From contig CALAJH010000016.1 in the NCBI GenBank assembly GCA_937922655.1, forward strand, positions 30,326 to 94,325: a stretch of 64,000 nt of DNA, in the 5' to 3' direction. The stretch is from an uncultured Bacteroidia bacterium (GTDB lineage: Bacteria; Bacteroidota; Bacteroidia; J057; CALAJH01). A program made the translations under genes and the position numbers. This document shows, piece after piece, positions 28,307 to 40,096 of the stretch (within the stretch, counting starts at the first letter, position 1; every line of letters begins with the position of its first letter). The notes under the pieces are model-generated. The model was not told where the DNA came from. It did not search any database and saw only the letters and a list, made by a program, of their open reading frames with translations.

Positions 28307-28960
28307 ATGCGGCACGGCGGCGGCGACCAATCCCGCCGCCAACCAACCGTAAGGACGGATGCTTTTTCGCAAGCGAAACAGGACAAACAAAAAATTGGCG
28401 ACAAGCAGGCCGTTAATGGCGGCCTCGGGCAATTTGTTTTCCGGCGGCAAGGCGTACAAAACGATGCCCGCGCCCGCGAACGCCGTCAGCGACGCCGCCG
28501 CGTTCCAAAGCAAGATTTTTCCGGGGCGGAAGCCCGCGTGCATGAGCAGGCCCCATTCGGCCCACTCCTGACTAAGTTCATGGGCGAAAACGGCGGCGGC
28601 CAACCACGCCCCATGCGCCGGCGATTCTCCGAACGCCACGGCCAAGGCCCCACCGTCCAGAAAATTATGCAACGCGTCGCCGACAAGGTACGTTTTGGCC
28701 GTCGCTTTGGCGCCCGTTTTGTGATGAAAGACACGCTCGAAAACAAACCACAGCGCCAACCCGACAACTGCGAAAACGGCGGAGCCCGGTCCGGCGGCGA
28801 CGGCGCTCGGAACAAGGTGAAAAATCAATGCGCCCGCTACACCCCCGGCGGCAAACGCCGGCGCCCATGCCGTCGCGCGTATACGCAACGCCGGCATCAA
28901 CGCCCCCGTCGCCGATACCACGGTTAAGCCCGTCAGCGTCGCCCATAAGCCCCATTCCAA
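28283..28960 (-). CDS. ZIP-family metal transporter
   Basis: DALHNFLDGGALAVAFGESPAHGAWLAAAVFAHELSQEWAEWGLLMHAG; likely TTG start just after a TATATTTG box. Confidence 0.8.
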   Translation of the reverse strand: MEWGLWATLTGLTVVSATGALMPALRIRATAWAPAFAAGGVAGALIFHLVPSAVAAGPGSAVFAVVGLALWFVFERVFHHKTGAKATAKTYLVGDALHNFLDGGALAVAFGESPAHGAWLAAAVFAHELSQEWAEWGLLMHAGFRPGKILLWNAAASLTAFAGAGIVLYALPPENKLPEAAINGLLVANFLFVLFRLRKSIRPYGWLAAGLVAAAVPHLFFSHHG

Positions 28961-28978
28961 GTTCTTGCAACAAAGTCG

Positions 28979-28986
28979 CAAATATA
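28979..28986 (-). promoter_or_regulatory. Putative -7 box TATATTTG for the ZIP gene
   Basis: caaatata on + strand. Confidence 0.5.
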
Positions 28987-29323
28987 CGCGACTTTCCCGT
29001 TTTGTCCAATTCTTCCCCGCTTTGCAGGCTCAAAACAATAATCGTCGCGAGCGTGTTCTTTTGCGCGTCAAACATCGTTTCTTGTCGCCGAAGGCAAACA
29101 TAAACAAGGAACGGCTAATTATGCCCCTCCCGCCGATTTTTATTTTTAGCCCCAAGCCCGTTTGTTTTGACGGTGTACGACCGGTAACGAAAGATTGTTT
29201 CTCGTATATTCTCAACGTTTAAGGACAAGGGGTTGTTGTTTAATCCGTTCCGATTTTTTGTCGTTGTCCGCGCTGTACGTTATCGACATGCGAATGCCGT
29301 TCGGCGGCTTGTCGAAAAATCCT

Positions 29324-29331
29324 TATCTTTG
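29324..29331 (+). promoter_or_regulatory. Putative -7 box TATCTTTG for the ceramidase gene
   Basis: cttgtcgaaaaatccttatctttgccgcc, ATG 17 nt downstream. Confidence 0.55.
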
Positions 29332-29348
29332 CCGCCGACAAACGAACC

Positions 29349-31010
29349 ATGAGCGAATATTTGGAAATCGGCGCCGCAAAAACCGATATCACCTGTACCG
29401 TCAACGGGGTGGGGATGATGGGTTGGGCGACGCCGGGCAACGTCGTTAAAAACGCTTCGACGCCGCTTTACGCCCGCGCCTTTTGTTTTTTCGACCCGAA
29501 AACGGGCAAACGCTTGGTTTACGTCAATGCCGAAATTTGTTTTGTTTCGGTGTTTTTGCATTCGGCGATTATTCAAAAACTCAAAGACGAACACCCGGAA
29601 TTGGGTTTGGACGAGACCAACGTCATGCTTACGGCCCAACATACGCACAGCGCGCCGTCGGGGTTTACGCCCTACGTTATTTACAGCATGCCCGCCCCGG
29701 GCTTTGTGCCGCGCGTTTTCAACACTTACCGCGACGGAATTGTCGAGGCGATAGTCCAAGCGTGGAAAAACAAACGCCCGGCCACGATGCGCATGGCCGT
29801 CGGCGAATTTGCGCCCGACGTTCCCGTGGCCTTCAACCGCTCGATTTCCGCCTATAACCAAAACAAGGACGTCGAACCCTTGCCCGCCGAACTTTGGCAC
29901 ATGGCCGTCGACCGGGATATGACCCTTTTGCGTTTCGACGCCCCCGACGGTACGCCCATCGGTTCCATCAACTGGTTCGCCGTCCACACCACGACCATTC
30001 ATTCGGACAAAACCACCGTTCATTCGGACAACAAGGGGGTGGCGGCGGCGCTCATGGAGGAGCGTTTCGGCGGGGTGGCGGTCTTTGCGCAAAGCAACGC
30101 CGGCGACGTTACGCCCAACTATATGCGTCACAAGCGCGACAAACTTACCCGCGGCCCCACCCCCGACGACTACGAAAACGCCCGCATCCACGGCCGTTTT
30201 CAATTTGAAATGGCCGAGCGTTTATATCGCGAGGCGGCTTCGGCTCCCGAACAAACGCCACGCGTCGATGCGACAAGCGGATATTTTGATTTGTCGGCCA
30301 CGGTGTGCGAACCCGAATTTACCGACGGATTGACGGGTTGTCGTACGGGGCCGGGCGTGTTCGGACTGCCGTTTTTTGCCGGTACGGCGGAAGGGGGCGG
30401 CGTTTCGCGAACCACTTTTGAAATCGCAAAAAGTTTGGCGATGTTGGCCGTTCCGCGCGACCCCGACGTACAAGGTAAAAAAATCGCTTTTATTGAAACG
30501 GTCAATCATAAAATTCTCGGCACCCAAAACTACGCTACACTTTTGGGCGTAGCCGCCGGCGTTCATCCCTACATCAAGCTCCTTAAACAGTGGTCGGACA
30601 AAGGAATATTGGGCAACAAGCCTTTTGCGCCGCAGGTTTTGCCCGTACAGTTGGCGTTGTTGGGGGGCGTGGCGCTTACGGCAATTCCCGGCGAACCGAC
30701 GACCGTCGCCGGCCGAAGGATACGCAAGGCGTTGTTGCCCCGCTTGGCGTCGTTGGGCGTGGAGCGCGTCGTCGCCGGCGGTTACGCCAACGGCTACGGC
30801 GGCTACGTCACCACCAAAGAAGAGTTCGAGGTTCAACGTTACGAAGGCGGCCACACCCTTTTCGGAAAATGGACTTGCGCGGCGTTTCAAACCATCCTTT
30901 GCCGTTTGGCCGAGGCCCTGCATTCCGACGAACGTCCCCCGCTTACCCCTTACCGCCCCGACTCCTTTACCCAAGAAGAACTCGATGCAAGAACGGTGTT
31001 TAAGTTTTGA
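29349..31010 (+). CDS. Neutral/alkaline non-lysosomal ceramidase-like protein
   Basis: IGAAKTDITCTVNGVGMMGWATPGN...LTAQHTHSAPSG...WFAVHTTTIHSDKT...NAGDVTPN. Confidence 0.88.
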   Translation: MSEYLEIGAAKTDITCTVNGVGMMGWATPGNVVKNASTPLYARAFCFFDPKTGKRLVYVNAEICFVSVFLHSAIIQKLKDEHPELGLDETNVMLTAQHTHSAPSGFTPYVIYSMPAPGFVPRVFNTYRDGIVEAIVQAWKNKRPATMRMAVGEFAPDVPVAFNRSISAYNQNKDVEPLPAELWHMAVDRDMTLLRFDAPDGTPIGSINWFAVHTTTIHSDKTTVHSDNKGVAAALMEERFGGVAVFAQSNAGDVTPNYMRHKRDKLTRGPTPDDYENARIHGRFQFEMAERLYREAASAPEQTPRVDATSGYFDLSATVCEPEFTDGLTGCRTGPGVFGLPFFAGTAEGGGVSRTTFEIAKSLAMLAVPRDPDVQGKKIAFIETVNHKILGTQNYATLLGVAAGVHPYIKLLKQWSDKGILGNKPFAPQVLPVQLALLGGVALTAIPGEPTTVAGRRIRKALLPRLASLGVERVVAGGYANGYGGYVTTKEEFEVQRYEGGHTLFGKWTCAAFQTILCRLAEALHSDERPPLTPYRPDSFTQEELDARTVFKF

Positions 31011-31063
31011 ACGGCGGACGGACAAAACGCCGTCGGCCCGTGATTGATTCCCGTTTGCCCGTC

Positions 31064-31507
31064 ATGCTTCCCGAATATCGCGGTGAATTGAAAATTACTT
31101 CCGACGGTTCGCGGATCTGGGACCGTTGGCGCAAAAAGTTCGTGGCCCTTACGCCCGAGGAGTGGGTGCGGCAGCGTTTGGCGCTTTTTTTGACGCAAGA
31201 GCGTGGGTTTCCGGCAGGGCTTTTGGCCCTTGAACGCGGCTTTACCCTCAACGGCGCCGCCAAACGCTTCGACGTGCTCGCCTTCGACAGACGCGCCCAA
31301 CCCTTGCTTTTGGCCGAATGCAAAACGCCGTTGGAAAAACTCGACTCCGCCGCTTTTCGCCAATCGCTCGCCTACAACCGCGAACTTTGCGCCCGATATA
31401 TTGTTGTTACCAACGGAACGGAGGGCGGTTGGTTTCCCATGGACGCGTCCGACCTTTGCATCGTTCAACCTTTGAATACTTTGCCGTTTTATGAATATTT
31501 GGATTAA
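31064..31507 (+). CDS. Stand-alone HsdR_N-like (PD-(D/E)XK) protein
   Basis: PEEWVRQRLALFLTQERGFP...RFDVLAFDRRAQPLLLAECKTPLEKLDSAAFRQSLAYNRELCARYIVVTNG. Confidence 0.8.
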   Translation: MLPEYRGELKITSDGSRIWDRWRKKFVALTPEEWVRQRLALFLTQERGFPAGLLALERGFTLNGAAKRFDVLAFDRRAQPLLLAECKTPLEKLDSAAFRQSLAYNRELCARYIVVTNGTEGGWFPMDASDLCIVQPLNTLPFYEYLD

Positions 31508-33080
31508 AATTTTCGTCGTTTGGCTTCTTGCCTTTTCCGCGGCTTTCGGCCAAAACGAACGTCGTTGGATATTTTTTTCCGACAAAGGCCCGGATTATGC
31601 GGCCGTGCCGCCCGAAACGTTTTTGAGTCCCGCAAGCTTACAGCGTCGCGCCGTACAAGGCATTTCGTTGGATTTTTCCGATTACCCCGTTTACAAAAAT
31701 TATTTGCGCGAATTGAGCGACCGGGGCGTGAAAATCAAGCGTGTTTCGCGGTGGTTGAACGCCGTCTCCGCTTGGGCCGAAGATTGGTCGGCGGTGGAAA
31801 GTTTGCCGTTCGTTGCGGGAACGGAGCCCGTGGGCGTTTTGCAAATTGCCCGTTCGGAATCGGCGGGGGAAAGTTATGGAAGCGCCGCCACGCAAATCGA
31901 AATGTTGGAACTCGACGTTTTACACTCGGCCGGTTTGACGGGCAAGGGCGTGTTGGCCGCCGTTTTCGACGATGGTTTTCGGAACGTGAACGCTTTGCCC
32001 GGCTTTGCGCATCTGTTCAAACGCGGCGCGATAAAAGGCGTTTACGACTACGTCGGCAACGACGACGACCATTATTCCGAGGGTGGCCACGGCACGAATT
32101 GTTTTTCCATTATGGCGGCTTACGAGCCGGGAAAACTCGTCGGTTCCGGTTACGGCGCCGACTATTGGCTGTTTCGCACCGAGGATACGGGTTCGGAAAC
32201 TTTGCGCGAAGAGGACAATTGGATAGCGGCGGCGGAAAAAGCCGACAGCGCCGGCGCACAAGTTTTCCAAACCTCTCTGGGCTATCACAAATTCGACAAC
32301 AACGTCGGCAACCATCAATATTCGGATTTAAACGGCAAAACCACGCCCATATCGAAGGCGGCGAACGCGGCGGGCGCCAAAGGCATCGTCGTCGTCAACA
32401 GCGCGGGCAACGAAGGGGCGGGCGCGTGGCGTTACATCACTCCTCCCGCCGACGGTGAAAACGTTTTGGCCGTCGGTTCGGTGGACGAAAATCGAAAAAT
32501 CAGTTCGTTTTCCGGGCGCGGCCCTACGTCCGACGGACGCATCAAACCCGATGTTTGCGCCATGGGCGGCATGACCGCCCACCTCAACGCCGCCGGTCAA
32601 TACACCCGCGGCTTTGGAACGTCCTACGCCGCGCCGCTTGTCGCCGGCATGGTCGTTTGCCTGCGTCAGGCTTTTCCTTCCGCCAAAGCCCAAGACGTTT
32701 TCAATGCCGTCAAAGCCTCCGGCGACCGCACGCAAAATCCCGACAACGACTACGGCCACGGCGTGGCCAACGCTCCCAAAGCCTTTCTCCTCCTCGCCAT
32801 GCAATATCCCCAAGACGTTGCCAAGACCGTGGCGGGCGTCGAAATCGTTCCCAACCCCGAAACGGGAAAACTAACCTTGAACGCCAAGGGAAAAGTTAAA
32901 ATTCTTTTTGCGTCGGGTAAAGTCAAACAAAAAACAACGTTCGAAAACCAAACGGAAATCAACTTAAACGACCTTTTGGGCAAAGAAAAAGCGGCGACGT
33001 ATAAAATTTCGGTCAAATCTTCGGCGGGCAAAGGCGAATCGGTTTTTGTTTTCGTGCCGTCGTCGTATCTTGCGCGTTGA
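31491..33080 (+). CDS. S8 (subtilisin-like) serine peptidase
   Basis: Catalytic motifs AVFDDGF, GGHGTNCFS, GTSYAAPLVAGM; signal peptide. Confidence 0.92.
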   Translation: MNIWIKIFVVWLLAFSAAFGQNERRWIFFSDKGPDYAAVPPETFLSPASLQRRAVQGISLDFSDYPVYKNYLRELSDRGVKIKRVSRWLNAVSAWAEDWSAVESLPFVAGTEPVGVLQIARSESAGESYGSAATQIEMLELDVLHSAGLTGKGVLAAVFDDGFRNVNALPGFAHLFKRGAIKGVYDYVGNDDDHYSEGGHGTNCFSIMAAYEPGKLVGSGYGADYWLFRTEDTGSETLREEDNWIAAAEKADSAGAQVFQTSLGYHKFDNNVGNHQYSDLNGKTTPISKAANAAGAKGIVVVNSAGNEGAGAWRYITPPADGENVLAVGSVDENRKISSFSGRGPTSDGRIKPDVCAMGGMTAHLNAAGQYTRGFGTSYAAPLVAGMVVCLRQAFPSAKAQDVFNAVKASGDRTQNPDNDYGHGVANAPKAFLLLAMQYPQDVAKTVAGVEIVPNPETGKLTLNAKGKVKILFASGKVKQKTTFENQTEINLNDLLGKEKAATYKISVKSSAGKGESVFVFVPSSYLAR

Positions 33081-33081
33081 A

Positions 33082-34313
<1,232 letters not shown>

Positions 34314-34317
<4 letters not shown>

Positions 34318-35225
34318 AACCGGAATATCGGGCGATGATTGAGGCGGGATTGCAAACGCCCGACGCGCCGGAAAGCCTTTACGCGCCGGCAAAATATTTT
34401 CTTGCCTTGCCCGCCAAACGGATTCGTCCCGTTTTGACTCTGGCCGTCTACGAGGCTTTGACGGGAAAAGCGCCCTTGCCCGCTTTGAACGCCGCCCTTG
34501 CCGTCGAAATGTTCCATAATTTTACGCTCGTTCACGACGACGTCATGGACAACGCCGACTTGCGACGCGGCCAAGCGACGGTGCATCGGCGCCACGGCCT
34601 CAACACCGCCATTCTCTGCGGCGACGCGATGCACGTTTTGGCTTATCGCTTTTTGAAATCCTACGACGACCCCGTACGTTCGCAATTGACGTTTATGCTC
34701 TTGGACACGGCCTTGGAGGTGTGCGAAGGCCAAGCCCGCGACCTTTGCGCGCCGCCCGACGTCGAAGGCTACATGGCCATGCTCGAACAAAAAACAGGGG
34801 CCCTTTTGGGAACGGCCGCCGCCATGGGCGCCGTCGTCGCCCGAGCCGATGAAGCCACCGTCCAAAAAATCAACGTCTTCGCCCGACATTGGGGTACGGC
34901 CTTTCAAATCATTGACGACGTACTCGATATGTACGGCGGGGCTGAATTCGGCAAACAACCCGGCGGCGACGTCGTCGAAGGAAAAAAAACCGTGCTTTGG
35001 TATGCCGCTTATGAAAACTTGTCTTTGCGCAACGCCCTCGACGAGGCTTGGTCCCGCAGGAACGTCGAAGAAATGCGAAAACTATTCGACGCCGCCAACG
35101 CTCCGACGGTTGCACGGCATTGGGCCGCCCGACGGTTTGAATTCGCCCGCCAAGCCGTTGCCGACGTTCCCGAGGTTGGAAGCGTCGTTCGTTGGCTCGA
35201 TTCGCTTGCCGAACGCACCGTATAA
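34314..35225 (+). CDS. Polyprenyl synthetase
   Basis: HNFTLVHDDVMDNADLRRGQ and FQIIDDVLDMYG; GTG start at 34314 overlapping the stop of the ABC gene (GTGA). Confidence 0.92.
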
Positions 35226-35379
35226 GTACAAACTATTTTGAACTCGACAATAATAACCCGCCAAACCGTGCGCGTACCGGTCGGGGCATTTGTTTCCAAG
35301 AGTTATTAAGAACGTTTTCCATTTGTATCCATGGACCGCAAAAACGTATGTACCCGTTTGCGTTGAATTCCCGTCGTTG

Positions 35380-36873
35380 TTAGGTTGGAGGCGACCACTC
35401 GTCGCAGAGTTCGAGCAGGGGATTGAGGTATTGACGGTCGTTGGAAAGGCGCGGTACTTTGTTTTGTCCGCCGAGCTTTCCTCGTCGTCGTAGCCACTCT
35501 TCGAACAAACCCGGCGGCGCAAAGTGAATTTTAGGCGCGTCGAGGGCGAGTTCGCGTTTGGCATCGTAATCGGAATTGATTTTTCTTAGGGTCCGGTCGA
35601 GGATGCTACGGAAGAGGTCGGGGTCGTCGGGCGGACGTTTAAATTCGACAATCCATTCGTGTCGGCCTTTTTCGCCGCGGTCGAAATAAACGGGGCCTGC
35701 GGTGTAATCGGCGACGACGGCGTTTGTGGCTTGGGCGGCTTGGGCGAGGGCGGCGTCGGCGTTTTCGACGACGACCTCTTCGCCAAAAGCGTTGATAAAA
35801 TGCTTGGTTCTGCCGACGACGACGATGCGTTGGCGGTCGATAAATTTGACGACGTCGCCAAGGGCATAACGCCACAATCCTCCCGAAGTGGTAATGACCA
35901 CGGCATAAGGCGTACCGATTTGAGCGTCGTGTACGCGTACGGCTTCGCCGCCGCTCGTCGGCACGAATTCAAAAAACACGTCTCGGTCTAAAAGCAGTTT
36001 CATGCCGCGTTCGGGCCGGTCTTGGAAGGCAAAGAATCCTTCGGAGGCATTGTACACTTCGCGATAGCTCATGCGCGGCGAGGATATCAGCTCTCGAAAC
36101 AGGTTTTCGTAAGGCGTAAAACTGACGCCGCCGTGAAAAAACACTTCCAAATTCGGCCAAATGCGGGACAAATCGCGCGGGGCGCTTTGTTTGTCTCGTT
36201 TTTCGAGCTCGAAGATTTTTTCGATAAGCACGACCGTCCATGTGGGAACGCCGACGATGGCGGTAATGTTTTGTTTGTAAACGTCTCGGGCCATGGCCTC
36301 GATTTTTTCCTCCCAACGGCCCATGAGGGCGATGCGACGTTTGGGGGCGCGCCGCCATTCGTAAAAGAAGGGGAGGTTTTGAAGGAGAACGGCGGAAACG
36401 TCGCCGACACGCACGGCGGAGTTGAGTCGGGAAATTTCGTGGGAACCGCCGATACTCAACGTTTTTCCGTCGAAGACCCGGGAGTCGGGACGGGAACGAA
36501 GGTAAGCCGCGATCATGTCTTTGCCCGCGGCATAGTGGTTGCGGTGCAAATTTTCGTAGGGGATGGGAATGAACTTGGAGCGGTCGTTGGTGGTTCCGGA
36601 CGATTTCGAAAACCATTTTACGCTTGCGGGTGCAAGCACGTCTTTTTCGCCGCGCATGACGCGTTCGATGTAGGGAAAAAGCTCTTCGTAAGAACGTATG
36701 GGAACGCGCTTGCAGAAATCGGCGTAACTTTTGACGTCCGTCAAACCATGGTCGCGCCCAAAAGCGGTGCGTTTACCGCGTTCGAGGAGGCGCAAAAAAG
36801 TGGGAGTGTCGTCGTCGACGTTCGTACGCCGACGACGTAGAAACCACGCCGCCGCCTCGTGTAGCACCCCCAT
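35380..36873 (-). CDS. GH3 auxin-responsive promoter family protein
   Basis: WFSKSSGTTNDRSKFIPIPYENL...YNASEGFFAFQ...GGLWRYALGDVVKF. Confidence 0.88.
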   Translation of the reverse strand: MGVLHEAAAWFLRRRRTNVDDDTPTFLRLLERGKRTAFGRDHGLTDVKSYADFCKRVPIRSYEELFPYIERVMRGEKDVLAPASVKWFSKSSGTTNDRSKFIPIPYENLHRNHYAAGKDMIAAYLRSRPDSRVFDGKTLSIGGSHEISRLNSAVRVGDVSAVLLQNLPFFYEWRRAPKRRIALMGRWEEKIEAMARDVYKQNITAIVGVPTWTVVLIEKIFELEKRDKQSAPRDLSRIWPNLEVFFHGGVSFTPYENLFRELISSPRMSYREVYNASEGFFAFQDRPERGMKLLLDRDVFFEFVPTSGGEAVRVHDAQIGTPYAVVITTSGGLWRYALGDVVKFIDRQRIVVVGRTKHFINAFGEEVVVENADAALAQAAQATNAVVADYTAGPVYFDRGEKGRHEWIVEFKRPPDDPDLFRSILDRTLRKINSDYDAKRELALDAPKIHFAPPGLFEEWLRRRGKLGGQNKVPRLSNDRQYLNPLLELCDEWSPPT

Positions 36874-36879
36874 CGCCGA

Positions 36880-38652
36880 CTATTCGTTGTTGTAATACTG
36901 CGCCTCGCGCTTGCCAATCAAATCGTACTCGGGGTCTTCGGGATAGACGTATTTAAGTTGAATGGCGTTGATTTCGATGCAGCGGCGAACGATGTAATTG
37001 TCGGCGCACAAAAGGTAATGAAGTATGCGGGTGTTGCCTTCGTCTTGTTGCCATAGTTTATCGGCGGTGATGTTGAGGTAAGCCCATTCTTCGGGCGTGA
37101 AAATGGCGCGAATGCGTCGAAAACCTTCGGTAAAAATCAAAGCCTCGTCGATTTCTTGTTCGGTGGGTTCGTCGAAGGCGGGATAGTTTTGACTGCGCAG
37201 CAGGCGGTCGATTTCGCGCAGGTCGTTTTTACCTTTAAGCGTACTTTTCATCATCCCCAAAAGCAAGGGAACGCGGGCAATGCGGTCGGGGATTTGCCAG
37301 TCCTTTCCCTGCATGGCAAAGAACAGTTTGTGTATCGTTTGTTGGTGCGACGAATGCATATGGTTTTCAAACATCTTTTGAAACTCGACTTCGTTTTTGG
37401 GGCGCGGATAGTTTTTGGGGTCGATTTTCATCAGTTGCCGCAGAGATTCCGCCACCATCCAGTAGTTGAAGCGAACGGGCGTGTACTGTTTGAGCAAATC
37501 ATAGACCACGCGGTGGAGGTACTCCTGCATATCCAATTCGATGGACGACATGTAAAGAACCTTGATGATTTCGCGGTACTCGTCAACGGATATTTGGCGC
37601 GAAAGCTTGATGCGGCGATTGACGAGTTTTTCGTCAATGGGCGTCGGGGTAACTTTTTTGGAATTGTAGCGAATGGCCAAAAGGTCTACGTTTTGCTCGA
37701 TATAATCGAAGATTTTTGAAGACGTCAGGTGGGTTTCGATAAAAAAATAGCGTTCGAAACCTTCGGGGAAAAGTTCGCCCAATTTGACGGGATGCCACTC
37801 GTAAGGGGGCAGCGCCTGCATCCGGGATACGGCCGTGGGATGCAAAGGCGAAAAATAAGTATGTTTTTTTTCGTAAAAAGTATTGGCCAAGTACGAATTG
37901 ACGATGGTCTTGCGCTTTTCTTCGTCCAATTCGACGGTTGCCGCCTTGACGTTTTCCGGGACTTCGTCAAGCATGGGCAGTTCGAAGGGCGCGAGCGCCG
38001 AAAAATATTCTTCGGGGGTGTATTCGGAAGTGTTGAGCGCATCATCGATACGGTCTTCTTCGGGGGCTTCGTATTTTTCTCCGGGCGTGGGGACTTGCTT
38101 GAAGTTTTCGACGGCGTTAAAACAGACGTCTATAAAATATTCGCATCCTTCGACGGGCGGTTCGTTGGGGTCGGCCTCGACGGTCTCGCCGTGTGAACAA
38201 GCCATGAGCAGCAGGTCGCGGTCGACGGTGGACTCCAAGGGGTCGATGGGCGCGCGAATGGCTATCACTTCGCCGACGGGCAAATTGAGTGTTTGCGCGT
38301 CGCAAATGTTCATCCATGCTTTGAAGGTGTGGTTGCCTTCAAGGATTTTGAAATCGGGTTGTTCGTAAACCAGCGGGTTGGACAAGGCCAAATAACGGGA
38401 GCCGAAGTAAAGCGAGGCCACCTCTTGGTTGAGGGCTTCCATGAGCATTTCGCGCAACAATTCCTTGCCGATGCGCGCTTTGACCATATGCATCGGTATG
38501 GTGCCGGGTCGAAATCCCGGAACCGACATTTTCTTACGGTATTCCTTGCATTTGGCCTCGAAAGCCTCAATGTAGTCTTCGGGTTCAAAGGTATATTCGA
38601 CTTCCAAGACGACGGAGTAGTTGTCGGTCGTTTCGGGGTCAACCTCCTGCAC
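36880..38652 (-). CDS. Trigger-factor-like protein with divergent long C-terminus
   Basis: VQEVDPETTDNYSVVLEVEYTFEPEDYIEAFEAKCKEYRKKMSVPGFRPGTIPMHMVKARIGKELL resembles the TF ribosome-binding domain; probable GTG start at 38652 downstream of a -7 box at 38723-38730. Confidence 0.7.
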   Translation of the reverse strand: MQEVDPETTDNYSVVLEVEYTFEPEDYIEAFEAKCKEYRKKMSVPGFRPGTIPMHMVKARIGKELLREMLMEALNQEVASLYFGSRYLALSNPLVYEQPDFKILEGNHTFKAWMNICDAQTLNLPVGEVIAIRAPIDPLESTVDRDLLLMACSHGETVEADPNEPPVEGCEYFIDVCFNAVENFKQVPTPGEKYEAPEEDRIDDALNTSEYTPEEYFSALAPFELPMLDEVPENVKAATVELDEEKRKTIVNSYLANTFYEKKHTYFSPLHPTAVSRMQALPPYEWHPVKLGELFPEGFERYFFIETHLTSSKIFDYIEQNVDLLAIRYNSKKVTPTPIDEKLVNRRIKLSRQISVDEYREIIKVLYMSSIELDMQEYLHRVVYDLLKQYTPVRFNYWMVAESLRQLMKIDPKNYPRPKNEVEFQKMFENHMHSSHQQTIHKLFFAMQGKDWQIPDRIARVPLLLGMMKSTLKGKNDLREIDRLLRSQNYPAFDEPTEQEIDEALIFTEGFRRIRAIFTPEEWAYLNITADKLWQQDEGNTRILHYLLCADNYIVRRCIEINAIQLKYVYPEDPEYDLIGKREAQYYNNE

Positions 38653-38722
38653 GCCGTCGGGCCGGAAGTATCGTTTTTTTTCGTGGATAATCAAAGCCTT
38701 GTAAAAATAAGGGTTGAAACCG

Positions 38723-38730
38723 CAAAGATA
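38723..38730 (-). promoter_or_regulatory. Putative -7 box TATCTTTG for the trigger-factor-like gene
   Basis: cgcaaagata on + strand. Confidence 0.55.
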
Positions 38731-38740
38731 GCAATAAAAA

Positions 38741-39757
38741 TTAGGCGAAAAGTTTGACGTGCGGAACGTGGTCTTGGTGGCCGTGCGCCGGGAGGTCGGG
38801 CGCTTGGAGAAGACCGTGTTTGACCATCCATTCGTCGTCAAAAATTTTGGAAAGGTATTTTGAGCCGTGGTCGGCACACAAAACCACGGCCACGTCGCCG
38901 GGGGCGAGGGGGAGGTGCATGGCGGCAAAGGTCGCGGCGCCGCTTGTCCATCCGACGAATATCCCCTCTTCGCGGGCGAGGCGACGGGCGGTCATGGCGC
39001 CGTCGTAGTCGCCGACTTTGACGACCGCGTCGATGACCTCGGGTTTGTAGTTGCCGGGGCGGTTGTCGCGGCCCATGCCCTCGGTGAGGTAGGGCCGAAC
39101 TTCGTCGGGGTCGATTTCGCCGGTTTCGTGCAGTTTTTTGAGAATCGAGCCGGCGCCGTCCACACCTACCACTTTGATTTTCGGATTTTGACTTTTAAGA
39201 AACGCCGCCGCGCCGCACAACGTGCCGCAACTGCCCATCGCCGCCACAAACGTCGTAATTTTTCCCTCGGTCTGCTCCCAAATTTCGGGCCCCAAGCTTT
39301 CAAAATGTGCCTCGCCGTTGATAGGGTTGTCGTATTGGTTGAGCAGAACGGAGTTGGGCGTTCGGGCGTGAATCGCTTTGGCGACCGACTGGTACGACTC
39401 GGGGTGGGCCGCCGGCACGTCCGAACGGCACAATACCACCTCGGCGCCCAAGGCACGCATCGCCGCCACTTTTTCTTTCGCTTGTTTGTCTTTGGTCGTC
39501 AAAATGCACCGGTAGCCCCGTTTGGCCGCGACCATCGCCACCGAAAAGCCCGTGTTTCCCGAAGTGCATTCGACTATCGTGCCGCCCGGGCGAAGCTTGC
39601 CGCTCTTTTCCGCTTCCGCAATCATTCGCACGGCGATTCTGTCTTTGACGCTTAAACCGGGGTTGAAACTTTCAAGTTTCAGGTATATCGGACGTGTGCC
39701 CAAGCGGACGAGCGGCGTTTCGCCTATAGTCTCCAATATCGAACCAAAATATCGCAT
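38741..39757 (-). CDS. PLP-dependent cysteine synthase family protein
   Basis: LETIGETPLVRL..LKLESFNPGLSVKDRIAVRMI..TSGNTGFSVAMVAAKRGYRC..GSCGTLCGAAAFLK. Confidence 0.92.
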   Translation of the reverse strand: MRYFGSILETIGETPLVRLGTRPIYLKLESFNPGLSVKDRIAVRMIAEAEKSGKLRPGGTIVECTSGNTGFSVAMVAAKRGYRCILTTKDKQAKEKVAAMRALGAEVVLCRSDVPAAHPESYQSVAKAIHARTPNSVLLNQYDNPINGEAHFESLGPEIWEQTEGKITTFVAAMGSCGTLCGAAAFLKSQNPKIKVVGVDGAGSILKKLHETGEIDPDEVRPYLTEGMGRDNRPGNYKPEVIDAVVKVGDYDGAMTARRLAREEGIFVGWTSGAATFAAMHLPLAPGDVAVVLCADHGSKYLSKIFDDEWMVKHGLLQAPDLPAHGHQDHVPHVKLFA

Positions 39758-40096
39758 TATTTAATAGGGCCGACGCTTCGCGTCGTCCGTCAAATCACAA
39801 AATTACAAAAAACGAACCAATTACGCCCAACTCAAACGGCCGCAACGGTCTGAACCGTAAAAAAATCATAAAATTTGGCGCTTGCCACCCCCCCGTTTTT
39901 GCAATGCGTATAGCCCGACGGTGAAAACAAAATTCACAAAACAATCCCGCTCAAAAAAAATTTTTTTTTGATATTTGCAACTACATTAAGATATTTATCA
40001 AAAATCGAATTTCAAGTCATGCACAAACAATAGATTTATGGTTGGGAAAATACACTTTTTGGGAGACAACATCTTCGTGCAATTAAGAATAATCAA

